From Oxyruncus cristatus (taxonomy: Eukaryota > Chordata > Aves > Passeriformes > Cotingidae): 64,000 bases of DNA. The notes below the pieces were generated by a model. That model saw nothing but the letters and a program-made list of their open reading frames with translations, was not told where the DNA came from and made no database searches. The position numbers and the translations under genes were made by a program. The stretch's first letter is position 1. Each line of letters opens with the position of its first letter. Shown here piece by piece: positions 1 through 14,800 of the stretch. The stretch lies in the NCBI GenBank assembly GCA_013399855.1, contig VXAY01001313.1, forward strand, positions 1,163,084 to 1,227,083, in the 5' to 3' direction.

Positions 1-3000
1 AAAGAGTAATTAAGAAAAAGGTCCTTTGTAATATGTCTCCATTTTATTGGTGTTTCAAAATGCTAATGCTGAAATATACCATAAAAGAGTAATTTCATTG
101 TGCTTGTAGACCAACAAAATACAGATAATACAGGATCCCTCTACAAAATTAAGTCTCTTGTCAAAATACCCATATATTAACCAGAGATCACTGAGTCATT
201 TAGCAGCTATTGTGGGAGAGTGCTGAAGGTTTCTTCCTTAAATAATCAACTTTCTACTGAAGATGATTAGTGCTCTTAGGAGGGAGAATTAACATGAGAG
301 AAAAATATCTTTTTTGTCTTTTAATATATCACTTTCTGATGTTTGTAAATTGCTTTGCACCTAATAGGTATACGTAATAGTTGTTAAAAATATTGGGCTA
401 TAAAGAAGTCAGATTCTCTTAAAAATATGGCATTTTCTGGGGTGGAGGCATATGTAAGCATATTGCATGATATCTGAAAAAAGGTGAAAATTCCTAAAAA
501 TATGGATCTTAATTTCTTGAATAATGTATTTTCATGTGTCTGTGATCTAAAGTGCAAACTCCTTGAAAAACCTCATGTCATATATATACTATCCCATATG
601 TAATATAATTGGTTTCGACTATAAACTACCCACACAGGGAATTCAGTGTGCTTGGTGCTCTTTCGGAAGAGGCACCACATTGCAGAGATGGTGTTTTGGA
701 TCTATCAGTGCAGTTGCATGTGCTCATACCTTCCAGCCCACAAGTGATCCCCATGACCTCAGCACCCCTAGTCACAAGTGTAACACACGCCAAATACTTC
801 TCTGATTTCTTGTTTTAAGGCCTATTCCAAAAATATCTCCCAGCAACTGTTAATGTGGGTTCCTCTCTTCAACCCCAGTTAGTAAGTCTGCAAGTATTTT
901 TGGTTGTTTGCTTATCTTTGAGATGTCTCAAGACATCGGCAGGGAGAAAGGAGGTACACACTGACAGGTTGTGTGGTCTTGTGAGCATCACTTTCCCCTA
1001 AAAGAGGGAGGTCCTAAAGAGGACCCCAAAGAGGTCCTTAGTGCTCGGATGCATGCTCCATGTGGCATACATTTAGGTGCACCGCAGTGTTTCTCAGTTT
1101 CCTCTTCTTCTCAGAGATATTAAAGTCTGCCATTCCTCTCCACTCCCCAGATTTTCTTGTAATAAGCAGATTTGCTTATTACATGGTGACATGATGTGGA
1201 AAATACCCTCACGGAGCATATGGGGGAGTGAGAATCACAGAGAGCTGCTTAGTCCTGAAGTGGAATCCTTTAGAGATAACAGAAAAATAAAAGAAAAGGT
1301 TTTACCTGAAGGGACTTAAATAGTATGGCTCAGGGGATGGGAGGAGGGCACAGAGGGGAAAACTGTCAGGCTGGAAATAATGGGGTTATAAGGATAAGAA
1401 AAGGTCAGTTTGATGCTGCAGACAGAGAAGGCTTGGATATACATTTCAGCTTTCAGTGCTTGGAGAAGCAGGAAGTTCAGATAGTTTTTGGCTACTTCCA
1501 CTAGCAGGTTTTCAGTGCAGCACTCTGAAAAGAAGTGGTTGAACCAGCAGTGCAATAAATATTTTTCAAGCTCCATATAAGAATCCTCATCTTTCCAGGA
1601 CAGAGAGCCTCCTGCACTGAATGGAACTGTGGGATCTAAAAATAACAAATGCTTTGTTCCCTGTGGTTTTTGGAGAGAGCCAACAAGGAAAAGCTCTTTT
1701 ACTTTGCCTAAAAACAGGTAGCAGGTCCCACAGTTGTCTAGGGAAGGGAGAAGGGAAAAGAAGGTGGCATTTGAATTTTAACTACAGAGAGGAGAAACAG
1801 ATGTTGGCTGAGTTGAGGACTCAAAAGTACTGGGACTGTTCAGGCAAAGTTGCTGTGGTTTTGTCTATTTTTTTTTTTTCAGAGAGGAAAGAAGGGCTTT
1901 TCCTTATGCTGGTGTGTTTACTTGGAAGGGATAGCACGGGGTGGGGGCAAGCAGGGGGAAGAGGAGGCCTTGAGACAGCATGTGAGAAGGAACATGAAAT
2001 GTGCCCTAGGGCTTGCTCTACCCCATCACCAACAAAAATGCGTGCCTGGCTCAGGTTGTTTGGACTTTGTGTCTGAGGACTTTAAGCAAGTTGAAAGCAG
2101 CCTTGAGGGGTGTCAAGGGGGGAGGAGAGACTGTCACACAGAAACTAGCATTTGATTAGTTTGGATATGCAAGTGCCCTGAAACCTGCTGACTGTGAGCA
2201 GAGGCATTAAACTAAATTAAGATTTCTTTGCTCTTTAACTTCTTTAAACTCATAGCTTTTTTCTTTCCACCGTTTCATAGGGAATAAACCAGCACATTGT
2301 TCTTTGAAATATCACTCTAATCAGCCCCCCTCTGTCCCCTGTCCCTGATTCTGGCTACATTACAACCACTGAAACTCTATGGCACAGCAAACCAACTGCC
2401 AGCTACATAGAAAATTTCTTTCAGATAGACTTAGGATAAGCAGAAACACATTTAAAAAAAAAAAAATAGATAAAGGAAAAGGCAGAAACAATGTAACGTA
2501 TTGTGTGAATTCCAGAGATTAAAAAAGTTCTTGTGCAATTAGGAAGCAGCAAAAAAAACTATCAGTGACTCAATTAGAAGAATATTCATAGTACTACTAC
2601 TAATTAGTGTGTGAAATATTCTGAAAAAAGCTTTTGAATTATGTATGATAGCTCATTGCTTAACTGGAGACAAAAAAACTTGGCTTCTAATTCTGGCAAA
2701 GCCCTTTATTATGCAGGGTTTTGGTAAATCACTCCCTTTCACTTTACCCTTTAGTGTCAGTGGGGAGCAGCAGAGACAGAATTCAGATCAAGACACAGCC
2801 CCATGGCAGGGAGGTTGGAACTAGTTGATCTTTCAGTTGCCTGCCAACCAAACCACGCCATGACCACATGAGACAACATCCCAACACTCACCTCTCTCCG
2901 AGACTGAAGTCACCTTCCAGTCACGCTTGGTTTCAGTGTTAGGAGGGAGATTCGGGCTTTGCAGGCGGTGCACACAGACAGTGTGGGTGTGTTTGTGCAC

Positions 3001-6000
3001 GGGCAGCACCTCTCCTGTGCCATATAAAGTAGTTTCAGCCCACAGATGCTGAGGTCGGGACCATCATCCTTCACCTCTAAGACACTGCTTTCGCTTGCAA
3101 GGGAAGCTCACAAGTCCTTAGCAGACGGGAGCAGCTGAAAGCACACTTAGGGAATAAGGCTGGGCAGCATCTTGTCCATTATGCAAAGCTTGTGTTCCCT
3201 TCCCCAGCAGAACATGCCTGCTGCAGATCAGGACAGTGCACGCTCGACTTTGCAGCTGATTTATTAAGTCCTCCAGGCCTGTATCTACTTATTATCGCAT
3301 CTGTGCCACGTACCAACGTGACTGGACCCAGAACTTCTTGTAATAATACACTGCAAGGGAGGAATCAGGCACGGGCTATTCCAAAGTGTGTTCGTATGTG
3401 TGACAGGGGCAGTGATAAATCTGTTCTGTTCTTTCCATCTAAATATTAAAAAAAAAAATATACTTTGCTGGCTTTGCCCAGCGCTTTTAAATGGTGAAGG
3501 GATGCGAGAGATACACATATACAGGCAGTAATGAATAATGCTTTGTTTCTATTCCATATTGTTGTATTTAAAACCCAGACAAAGTTTTCCCAGTGCTTTG
3601 GCTTTGTTTTCGGCCCTATTTTTATTTATATCATTTCTTAACTTCAGTGCTTCTGGGCTCCTGTTGGAACAGAAGGTGTGTTCATCACACTGGCGTTGGT
3701 CACCATAGTTACTGGCTGCGGCTGCAGGGAGGAACGCTGCTCCTATCTCTGCAACTTTGGGGAAGTGAAATTAGACATATTATAACCTGAAAGAAATATA
3801 TGAAAGGGAGACAATTGAGGTTATGTTGGGCTGGTTTTCAGTGGTGTGTCTTGAATTATAACCATCTTCTGGGTGATTCATGCAGCAGACCATTACTTGA
3901 AAACAAGGCATTAGCGATTAAAATTCATCAGGAGTAACAAAAGGCAGAAGTGAGCGTGTGTGCTCGCTGGAACAAGACGAGCTCAATGTGGAGTCAGGCT
4001 CCCGAGCCCACACGGCACAGCCCACGCAGCACAGGGATGATGTGCACAGCATAACCCACTTCACTAGCCCATCTTAAATGAAATTTTCTCATCCCAGTTA
4101 ACCCCCTATACTACTCTCAGGGAGTGGCTTACGTGCCACAGGGAGACAGAGCAGGAGGACAGGCAGGTAGAACAGTGAGGGCAGGCCGGGATGAGGAAAG
4201 AGTGCGGTGCTGTGGGCTGTCCACAGATGCTGTCAAATGCAGATCATCATCTGGCCCCTGTGCTGACACGGACGCTGCTGGCTCTCCTGGCAAAAATGGA
4301 CATATTCACAACCCCTGATATTTGAGCTGTTCTTTTCACAGTGTCTTCCACTTCTTCCTGTAGAGGTGTGTGCTCTAGGCAAGGCAGGTGCCCAGGCTCA
4401 CTTATGGAACTAGCGCAGAGCTTTCATGTGCAAGTCAAACACAGCTTCAGACAGGCCCTTTCCACTGCCTACTGCTTTAATAATCCCTCCTTGCTGCTCT
4501 GTGCTTTCTGGCCTAAACTCTGGTTGTTGCCTGCAGAGCTAATCATTGCCTGTGTTGTTCTACAGAAAAGTAGATGTCTGGGCAGAGGTTCCTGCAACCC
4601 GCCAGCAGCCAGGCTACCATGACGGGGAGTGACTTTGCCTTTGTGCAGCTGGTCGATGGCCACTGGGGCCAGGAACTCTGCTTCATGTCAGGACCTTTCA
4701 ATTATCCATGGGCAAGTCTCTTCTGATAATATCCTGTCTGGTATTATTGCTGAAGATGCAGTATGTCTGCAGCCCTTTCTCTTCCCTAGTGACATTTTGA
4801 TCAAACAATGCTATCCTTGGTTATTTTTTGGGGGAAAATCCTTTAAATCCCACTCCTCTTACTCTGTCACTACTGCTTTACCAGTGTTGTAACCGGCTCA
4901 AGAGGCATCTGAGCAGATAGAGACCACTTCAGGCTGTTGAAAGGTGACAGAAATAAAACAGTTTTTTTTTTTTTATTAATTTGAGCTGCATGTTTGAGTG
5001 GAAGGAAATAAAAATCTATGCAAAATTAAAAGTTAATCAGGATTTCCCATCTCCTGTGGATTTGTGGATATAGTGACCATATTTTGGCCTTGTGGTAAAA
5101 CCACTTTGCTTAGTTAACTTGAGCTAAAAGACACTCTTATATGGAATTTCCATGTCTTTTGGAAATAGCTGTTTAATTAATACCTTGAAGTCTTATCTGG
5201 TAACATCTAGCAAAACTGGTTCATTCTTGCTGCCTGATTAAGGAATATTTTACATTGTACAAATACTGAAACTTGTTCGAGAGTACCATAACAAGCTGCT
5301 CCGTGTTACCAGGCTCCCCTCCTGGTATTTCCCAAAGCATCTCACTGACTATGGATCCGCTTTGCTGTTATTGACAGACTCCCTCCATGGAGTAATCGAT
5401 TTCTGTCAGTACCCTGAGCAGTAGTTGAAGAGGTTTTGCTGTACTGTACGGGTTGAATGTTCAGTATGTATCACCAAAGCGTTTTGGAACTATTTTCACT
5501 ACACACAAAATGATGAGCTCTTCTCTTCCTAGATTCAAGCAGTTTGAAAGCTAAGGTAAATATTTCTGGACAAAGAGAAGAATGATGAAACCCCCAGGGT
5601 CACTGACACTAAGATTTATGGCTGGGAAAAAAAAAAAGAAAAAAAAGAAACTGCCTTGCTCCAGATGATGCAAGACACTGAGTTTTGCTCTGATTATCTT
5701 CATTACTGTGCTGAAAGGAGGGGAAGTAACCAAAATTTCTCTTCTCTGACTTATTTTACCTTTTACTCAACAAAAAATTCTTCCTGGGAAAACAAAAATG
5801 TATTTAGCAATATAATAATTTTCTGTGATTTGTCAAATGGTGATTTATTAAGAAATTCCCAAACCTGAAACCACATTTTTCCTCCTTTTCAGCTTCCAGC
5901 CTCTCCCTAAGGAGTTTTTACTTTAATCAAGGTTAAATACACATGAATGAGAAAGAAAGAATAGGCAAAACTTCAAACTTCAAAAGTTGAAAGTATGTAA

Positions 6001-8340
6001 GAAAGCTAAGAGCAAAAATTAATGCAACTTCATTTTCATTAAGGTTTTTTTTTTTTGTTTTTTTGTGGTTTTTTTTGGAGAGCAGACTACAGTTCTCACT
6101 TAGTTCTCAAGGTAGTGCTGCACTAAGATTAAGGTGATGGAGGAACTGGTCCTGGTGGTGTTAGTGAGAGTATAGGCAGCTGGGCTGCTTGCAGCAATGC
6201 CCAGAGTGAATGCGAGCAGAGAGATCAGGCCCTGGTGTGAGACAGGGAAGAAAGGGTTTAAATGCCCTCCTTATTGAAGCTGCAGGGCTGTACCTTCAAC
6301 AGAAACTGCTTATGCTGTGGGTTTGGGGATGGCAGTGAAGATTATTTTCTGTACATATATCTCTCTACTCTTTTTGGTTTTGGCATAAATAAGCAAACAA
6401 TACTTGTTTGTTTCCTGCTAAGCTGTTGTAATTTGTCTCTAAGAATTGGAAAGTTACCAGAAACTTGTGTGCAAAAGTGATTCTTGTTTCCCCCAAGACC
6501 TAAACAATTATAGGCTCACCATTTTATTGTCAGTTGTTCTAGAATTATTCCTGTGCACAGTTCAAAGACAGCTCTGAAACCATTTAAACAATCATAATAT
6601 CCCCACTGCAGCAAATCACAGAATACAGCAGCTTCATCTTTAGCCTGCAATGACTGGGAGTTCTGCTGCTCCTACGGTTCTGTCAAGCACATTTGATCAA
6701 TCTTCATAACTTAATGATATCAACTTGACGGTGTTTAATGAGGATATTTTATGTTGTCCAATGACTTTTCAGTAATATTTTCTCCAAAGTGTCTAGTTCA
6801 GTGATCAAGATACACTCTCAGAAAGCATTTTGTTGGGAACAGTAATTTTGTAGCTCACCTGTAAGCCCTGATGGTTTTCTTTTAGGTGAAATACTTGTCT
6901 GTGCTCTATACTACAGCATTAGATGAAACTACAGGAAACTCTCTAGTTTCAGAAATGAAATTGCTAAGCTAAAGCTACTTTGTTCTTTTTTTTTTTATTA
7001 TTCACATCTTTGGGATGTACTAGGTGAACAAGAAGTTAAACACACAGCAAAAGAGAGGGCAATGCTTTTTGGTCAGCATCTGGTTTCAGTGCAGAATTGA
7101 TATTCATCATTTTAATCAGTGAACAACACTGCTACAATATCTTAAATATGATATTTGTTCTCCTGCAGTTTTTGTAAATATTTTGGCAAGTGTCTTTGTG
7201 CCTGTTGCTATCCCTTGTCCACACGCTGAGTGCTACTTTGCAGGATCCTGTGCAGCTCAGTCTTTTGGGATTCCTGCTGTCTTTTTCCTCCTTCCTCTCC
7301 TCGTCATCTTGTCCCTTTGGTTTTCCACTTTGCTAGTCCCTTCCCACCAGACCTTGATGCCTTCACCCACCCCAAATCAGTTGGGACATTAGGAAAACAA
7401 TAAAGCTATTCCTATGATCATGAAAATACGTTTACCAGGACAGCTGTGTTCTCAGTCCTCTTGTGTGCTTTTTTTTCTGCAGTGGCTTTTGTCTTGTCTA
7501 TTTGGCTGTAAGCATTTCTGAACTCACACCAGCTCTTACTCTGTGTTGCACAGTGATTTTTGCATCACTGGGCCCTAGATTTTCCATGTCCCTGGGCATG
7601 ACTGTAATGAGTATAATAAACAAAATAACTTAGCCACTTTCTTCCACTTGGCTGAGCTTTCCTTTTCACTGTCACTTCTCCACTTCTAATGTGTGAAGAT
7701 CGGTCTGAGAGAAGAACGTGTTCTTTACCACCTTTAACTTCTTCCCTCAAAAAAAAAAAAAAATAAAATAGACAGATGGGATATTCCAAATGTACACAAT
7801 AAATTATGTTCAAAGGAGACTTCACTGGGACTGTTTCAAGTCAGTAGCAGTACAGCCAGTACAAGGCTGTCCTTAACTTCTCAGTAAAAGTGATTGGAAG
7901 GATAATTCTTTTTACCAGGTCTCCTGCTTTTAAATTTTCTCAAATTCTTACCCTTAATATGACATCATTACAGCTTTCATGAATAAATATGTATTCTTTC
8001 ACTTCCTTAGTATGGGAAACACTGGGAATTCAACCTTACTGTAGCGTAGAAACAAAGTTTGTGTCTTAGAAAAAGAGGTATCTATACTACAGCACTGTAT
8101 TCTTAGCCTAGGGTCTAAGTACATGCCATAAAAAAAGCAGCAGTCTTTGAAATTCATTATCAGTGGGCCTGAAAAATATCCCAGAGGCACTTTTCATTTT
8201 TGGTTTGAATCTCTTCCCTCCCTGTCAGCTGTGTTGGCTGCAGTTATTTACACATCTTTAGGAAGAAACAGATGTCAGCAATAAGGGCAATAATGGAGCT
8301 GATTCAGTTTTTAGCCATTAGCCAAGATCTGCAAGCAGAT
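1..8340. other. Non-coding stretch, mostly unique sequence
   Basis: No gene is recognised. The sequence is AT-rich and interrupted by homopolymer runs, for example A-runs near 2453, 5627 and 7748 and T-runs near 1868, 4963 and 6047. Open frames reach 151 codons (1621-2076, plus strand), but that frame runs through a T tract and a G-rich segment, has no recognisable domain, and fits chance. G-rich clusters lie at about 1937-1965 and 2104-2122. A segment at about 2520-2660 carries several ATTAG/AATTAG homeodomain-like cores. It could be intronic or intergenic. Confidence 0.6.
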
Positions 8341-8344
8341 ATCT

Positions 8345-8802
8345 TCATGATACTCGGCATTTGCCATGATGAATGTGAAAACATTTAACTTGGACAGCCT
8401 TCAAGACAATGCAGTTATTTCCAGAGGGATTTACTGTGACTGGACCATAATCATCTTCAAAACCATCTTGTTTTTTCTTTGGCAAAGGTCTGCCTTCACC
8501 TTTTGAACAATAAACAGTATTGCTTAAGGACTGCCATGTCCAGGGATCCTCCCTTGGAAATGGCATCAGTGTGACTTCTGAGATTTCTTCCTCTCGTCTT
8601 TAACTTTTACGGGGAATGGAATTTTAGCAAGAATAATTGGTTGTACATGCTCCAAATAATTAATTCTCATACTGATTACACACCAGTCCTGTGTTGTATG
8701 GGTTAAACACCACAGGAGATGGTGATCAGTGCATGGAAATGTATTACTGGAAATAAATTCAACTCTATTACTGTAAGTGTTTATTCTCCTCTTGGGGATC
8801 AA
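8345..8802 (-). other. Two abutting minus-strand open frames, unrecognised
   Basis: Two open frames of 78 and 73 codons adjoin on the minus strand: the upstream one ends where the downstream one starts. Together they give about 150 codons needing one frame change. The composition looks protein-like (for example KIPFPVKVKDERKK, then GRPLPKKKQDGFEDDYG), without low-complexity runs. I do not recognise a family, and see no clear splice sites. It may be a decayed retrocopy, or it may be chance; chance is more likely. Confidence 0.12.
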
Positions 8803-11800
8803 GTGCTCTGTGAAATGGGGTCTCTGAGCCAGCCACAGCAGCCACCCCAGGCATTTATGTAGTAAGTCAGGACAAGTGTGAGGCAGCTCTCTGGCTGCCG
8901 TTGCTCTGAGATGGAAACAGCAGAGCCAAGTGGAGCATCAGCTCTGCCAGATGCCTGGCAAGGAGCTGAGGGCAAAGCCCAGGGCAAGCAGGAAGAATAA
9001 GTCCGACTCGTCACTACTTGCTGTTGTTTTTCATACAAGAGGTGCTGCTGCTGATCCCTGCAAGGCAGTAATCACATGCACTCCCAACACGAAGCAAGGT
9101 AATCAACTGACAAAGTGATATAATCTGAGAAACCATTAGCTTTCTAATGACTCTTGGAGGTCTCATTAAAACTGGTCACTTACTGATTGTTCACATTACT
9201 GGAAATTTGAGCAAAATGTCTTGGGCTTTTTCCATGGCTGAAAAGTTAGGACAATTTTCTGCATTCTACAAACAAAATTAAAAAATAAAGAATAATGGAT
9301 TTTTCTCAAGAGGCTTCAAGAGCCCCATTTGCAACCACTCCCTTTATTATTATCGTAGTAATCCCAGTACCAACATTAATTCCTCAACATTAATAAAGTT
9401 TTTCCTTTCCCATACATGCCTCCCCCCCCCAAATATTTTTAAGTGTGGAGTTTATTACCCGTGCTTCTCTTGGTAAAGGAACTTGACAATTCCCTGAGTT
9501 TTTAGATCATGCTTCCTGATCAGACTGTCTCCTGTTAATTACTTTTTCTACCTAATCAGCACTAGCCAATTTTCTCCCTGATATAAACTCTCTTCATGGA
9601 TGGCAAGTAATATGGGAAGTGAGTAAGAGAAAGCTCATTCTCTTTAACAGGGTACCATGTAGACTCCACCAAGAAGAGGGAAAATCATTAATGCAATACA
9701 GGCTTTATGAATTTCGTGTTTTCCTTAGAAATTTAGGTAGGCTTAACTATTCTCTGACCTAGCTCCTTGATGACTAACTTAGGATAAACTTTTTTCCCAA
9801 ACATTATTTTGGCCTCTCTGTTCTCACGACTGCACCTTTTTACATTCTCAAAACATAATTTCTCAGAGTGGCAGAGGGAGGTCCACCACATTACAAACTA
9901 GGACAGCTCTCCCAAACCCATATTGGAGCAGAATGACCCCAGTGGGGAGTGAGTAGGACTGTAAAAGGAGGCAATTTAGAAATTTGGTGGCTAGATTACA
10001 AAAATTGATGTATGTATTCCTGGGTAGCTGAAAATACCTTTCAGTTTAATGCTCCATTGCATTAACTACCAATGCATCAATAATCAACAGGTGTATTTTA
10101 TATATCCTTACAAATAATACAGATGTGTTGCTCAATTTTCACAGCAGTTTTTTTTGTTTGTTTGATAATGGAGTGGAAAATTTTTGTGAGCCTGGAAAAT
10201 ACACATTTGCTGGAAATGCAGAGAATTACTTCTTTCCTTTTATACTGTGCAAGTCTGTGCAGTCCAGTTGACTTCTCCAGCTGTTAGATGAAATTTCAGT
10301 TTGCACTGGCTTATCTACATCATCTGGCCTCAAGCAGTTCTGTGGTTTGTTTGTGATAGTGTCCATCAAACTAAATCCATACTCTCAGGCAGCAAATGAA
10401 GCTTGATTTGTGCCAAATGCACTGTACGTTTACAGGTAGTGAGTGGGCTGTCAATGCATGTTAATAATAGGGAATTGGTTGTTAGGGAGTGGGAATTTAA
10501 TAATGCCTGGAAACTATCTGCTAGCAATAATGCTGGAAATAAATAACCACCTGAGCTGCCTCTCCAGACGGGAACTGTCTGGCATGGTTTACTGGAACTT
10601 TGCTGTTGGGGCTATAGAAACTGAAGTATCTTGTGTTTTGTGATATGTACAACCTGTCTGTGCATCTTATATCTGGCTGGGCCAGTGAGCTATAATCCCT
10701 TCGATGAATGTCATACCGAGGATTGGTGTGTGAGGATCTGCCCCCATGAATAAATACCACGGAATATGTGACACAGACCCCACCAGCTGCGTCATCCGTA
10801 GCCTGGCTCGTGCACCGTTCCCATGCTACTCTAAGACTAAACTGTGCTTTGTCTAGTCACTCCAAATAACACCTGAATTTGCTGAATTGTTCTCTGACAG
10901 ACAGTTCTCTACCACAACCTATGCTGAGTGGTATCTCCTTGCCCACATGCATTCATTCCTGAAAGCTTATCCAAGGCTCAAAGCAGTGTAGTAAGTTTTG
11001 TTAATGCAATCCGGACCTTTAGACATTCTGGAAGCTTTATATTAAAGCAGTATTTTTTTTTGGCCCCAGTAATGAAATGTAGTCACTGACTATTTTTATC
11101 TCCACGTGTAGTGTCAAATTTAATAAAAATGCCATGATTTCAGACAGGCAGCTTCCCCAGAAATCTGATTCAATATTCAGATAATCATATCCTGTCGTGT
11201 TTCATTGTCAAGTCACAACTGAAATCCTTGGTCTCACTCCTAAATCCCAACAAGATATACACTGGATTTGGGATTCCAGATAGCCAGGGAAGCACAGGTA
11301 TTGCCCTTGTTATGACAGACTTGCTGCTGCTATGCCCTCTTCAAAATCCAAATAACTTTTGAGGATGTGTCCTGATAAGAGCAACTGGGGAAAACATGCA
11401 CCGGAGAGGGAGTTAGAGGGATCCTGTTTGAGAGTTTGGTTGCATATCTGGAATAAGGATTCTTTCTAGCATTTTGTTTTTCTTTTCAAGGTACTCTGAG
11501 TATTACATGAAAAAGAAAAACAGGCTTTCAGTAATACACTGCAACTGAATAACGTTTTCTTATTCAGTATCCTACTTGAGCTATCTTTATCACTAAAAAT
11601 ATGCTGTATGTAAGGATGGATAGTGAAGTGACTGGATATTTACTGATATTTTATGGTGTAGCATCAGTTACCAGGTTGAGAAAAAACTTGCAGAAATTGC
11701 TGTGTTATAAAGGTGGCCCTTAAATCTGAGCTCCTTTAAAGAGTTCAGAGCCTTTATCAATAGATAACTTTCCTTGCTGGTAAGTTAAATGAAAGTACAG

Positions 11801-14800
11801 GCTACTCTTTTTATGCCAAAACCCAGCCTTTTTAGCAAAAAACTGGAATCCTATAGTAATTTTTACTACTGGAGTTTGAGTAAGAATTTTCTCTTCAAAT
11901 GCATTAGTTTAGTAGCCTACTAACAGTTTCTAAAGTACTTTATCTGAATTCTACTACTACTTTTCTTCAAAGAAAAGGTCTTGTTTTAGTTATTCTTTTT
12001 TTTTTTTTGCTACATTTTGTGAAATTCTGTTTGTCCAGTTTTCATTGATCCAAAGCATAAAAATCCTCTTTTTATTTCTTTTAAGAAGTTTTTTCCATTC
12101 TTTAAAAAAATCTTCAGGAGCTATGTATGCACTCGGATAACTCAGAAATAGATTCTCTTAGAACTTCTCTCTTGCCATGAGCTTGCTCCTCAGTAGAGGA
12201 AAAGTGGCTTTGACTGAGTAGAAAAAAAAAAAAAGTCTCTCAGATGTTGCAAAGTCAGTGTTTGAGAAGCTCCTACTGTGCATGTTCAACTTGCCACAAA
12301 ATTAGCAACAGGCTCCTGCAGGGCCCCTGATGTGGAGGGACAACACAGCCCACTGGTGTGAGATAAACAGTTCTTGGGGGCTTCTCTCTGATGTGCACAA
12401 AATCAATTCTAAAACATAACTGAAACTCTTGGCCAAAATACAACAGGATAATACTAGAATCTGGAATTTGTTTGTTTTTCCTTTGGATGTGTATTGTGAA
12501 TCTCAGGTTCTCAGCTCTTCCCTTAGTACCTCTTAAGCCATTACTGTAGGCAGGACAACACACTTGAGGGATCTTTTCTGCAACCACTAGTTTTTATGTT
12601 GTGTGACTGTTCCTTCCTCATCCTAAGCAGTAGAAACAACACGACAATGAGAAAGTTGTTCTGCTGTGGAGTTTGTGGGACATTTCAAAACACACATAGT
12701 AGGAAATGGAGAATGAAGAAAAGTAGAAAAGCATTGGTACCTGAATTTTTAACCTTAAAACCAGTTTAATTTAGTTCAGGATTCCAGTTGAAGGCTTTGG
12801 ATTTATTTTGCATTTTTGGAGTTGATCTTTTGCCTCTGTCTTGCATACATCACGTTGTCATTTCACCTTTTAAAACCTTTTACAGTTATTCAGATATTTT
12901 TAGTAAGTAGAACATCGTACAACCAAGGAACAATAGCAGTGTACATTAAATTTCAGAGTTTTATTTTTCCCTGCGCATTCAAGCTAATGCAACATCTAAA
13001 ACCTGTTTTGTTTATGTGCTGTGCAGGCTATGGCCTTGACTTTTAAAAGCAGTTTTGAGCTCTCCTTTTCAGCAGCGGTTTTGAGGGCTGAGAGCATCTG
13101 TCAGTCAAACACACAAAAAGGCTGTGGCTTGTCCTGATTGCTTCTGAGTGCACCAGCCTCAGCTCCGAGTCTGCAACTTGCCCTTCATACATGACCTTTC
13201 TATCAAAAAGATATATTTATCTGGAAGCAAATCACAAGTTTTAGTTTAATATGTATACAGTGAGGAGCTGAGAAGAGGAAGTGTAGCTTGTTGACAGTGT
13301 CAGAGATTGAGAATAGAAACTCTGCGAAGCTCTTTCCTGTCCATCCCTAAAGATACAGAACTTGGGGAGATAAAGCTGTAAGACCAGCCACAGTGATCAT
13401 GAAGCCAGAGCACCTGCCACACATGGTTCTGCCCGGAATTGTGTCTGTTCTGAGTTGTGGGTTCAGCCCTGGCAGTTCATTTTACTGAAGTCTGCTGCAT
13501 TTACTTTCCACTCAAGAGCTGGCAGCCACTCAGCAACGCTTCAAAGTGAAACTTCCCAGTGGAACATATTATTAATTTAGTGTCCAGTGCCAAGGCTGGT
13601 TGTCATTCCTCCAAAATAAATGTGATAGAACTATGGATCTTGGTATTGTATTTTTATACAGTTCCTGCAGAACTGGGCAGTTTGACATTTCCAATCAAGT
13701 CCTGATGGTACAATGTAATAGAACAGAGATGAGATGTTTTCGAAAGCAAAGCCAGAGTTGTTAGGTGATAATGCTTTCTTTTAGCTTGATGATCTTGTAA
13801 AGAATTTGAGAGCAACCAGAGATTAATAATGAACAATATGTGTCCAGTCTTGCCTTTTTTATAATGATGCTTCCAAACACAAATGCATCCTGTCCAGTGG
13901 GCTCAACACAGGGAACATCTCAGTTCTGGCTTCTAGCTAGATTACATTTTATACAAAAAATATTTTCTTTAATGCTTTTTATGTGTGTTCAACCAATAAA
14001 AGTAGACATAGAATTGTATTTTATTTCCCAGAATGCTAAGGAATATAACAAGAGTGAATGAGTCAGTGTGGAAAACACAAGACTGGTTTTAATATGAAAT
14101 TAAACTTTTGCAACAAAGAGGTGGTCCATAAAAACTGTGAGTGTCTGAGTTTGCTGGGTATGATAAATTCAGGTAGAGGAACACATAAAAGTTACTGGTT
14201 GACAGTTAGAAACCCTGCTCTTCAACAGGAGAGAGAATATCAGAATCAAAGGAATATTAATAACTTGATAATTCCCAAGTTTTACACAAGACCACCATAG
14301 AAGTCAGTGATGAAAGACAGCAGATAAATCTAGGCAAAGCTAATTTTTGAGGTGACACTCACATCAGTCCGTACAATAGTGATGAACTGGGGAATTTGAC
14401 AGGCTGAACCCCAAAGAGGTATTTGGATTAATACCTTTAATGGCTAATAAAAGGGAAAATTCGGGGGGGGGGAAGTTTGAATTACCCGTAGAGAAACTTT
14501 GGATACTGAAGACCCACTAATATGAAGTTGAATTTTATGACTTTTTTTTTCCCAATTATTTTATGGCTAGATTTGCAAAAGATTGGGTTCTTGACATGAG
14601 ATGAACTATTATCAAATCAGGAGGATGCTGAGAAAATTAAAAGTTTCTACAGTTGGTAAATAAGAAGGCAATATAAGATGATCAGTACAAAGACTTTTGC
14701 TTTTTTTATAACTTCCTGGGAAAGTTATATGAAATTGTGCCTTGAACTAAAAAACACATGGATTTATATCAAACAGAGAGAATATAGGCTTTGCTTCTTT

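Noticed and set aside
1621..2076. Longest open frame in the window (151 codons, plus strand).
   Set aside because: It crosses a T homopolymer and G-rich sequence, shows no domain or signal, and its length is within chance expectation for 64 kb; an overlapping second frame is similarly open.
2892..2925. Strong minus-strand donor GAGAG|GTGAGTG near 2892.
   Set aside because: No convincing acceptor or open exon upstream on the minus strand; an isolated donor is not enough.
3001..3110. Possible plus-strand promoter: TATAAAG at 3023-3029 in a GC-richer patch.
   Set aside because: A single TATA-like match with no initiator, no downstream exon or donor, and no gene to serve; expected by chance.
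4566..4726. Strong plus-strand acceptor (ending TTGTTCTACAG) followed by an ATG-led short frame from 4574 or 4619.
   Set aside because: A stop follows soon and no donor is found at a suitable place; the roughly 50-codon frame has no recognised similarity.
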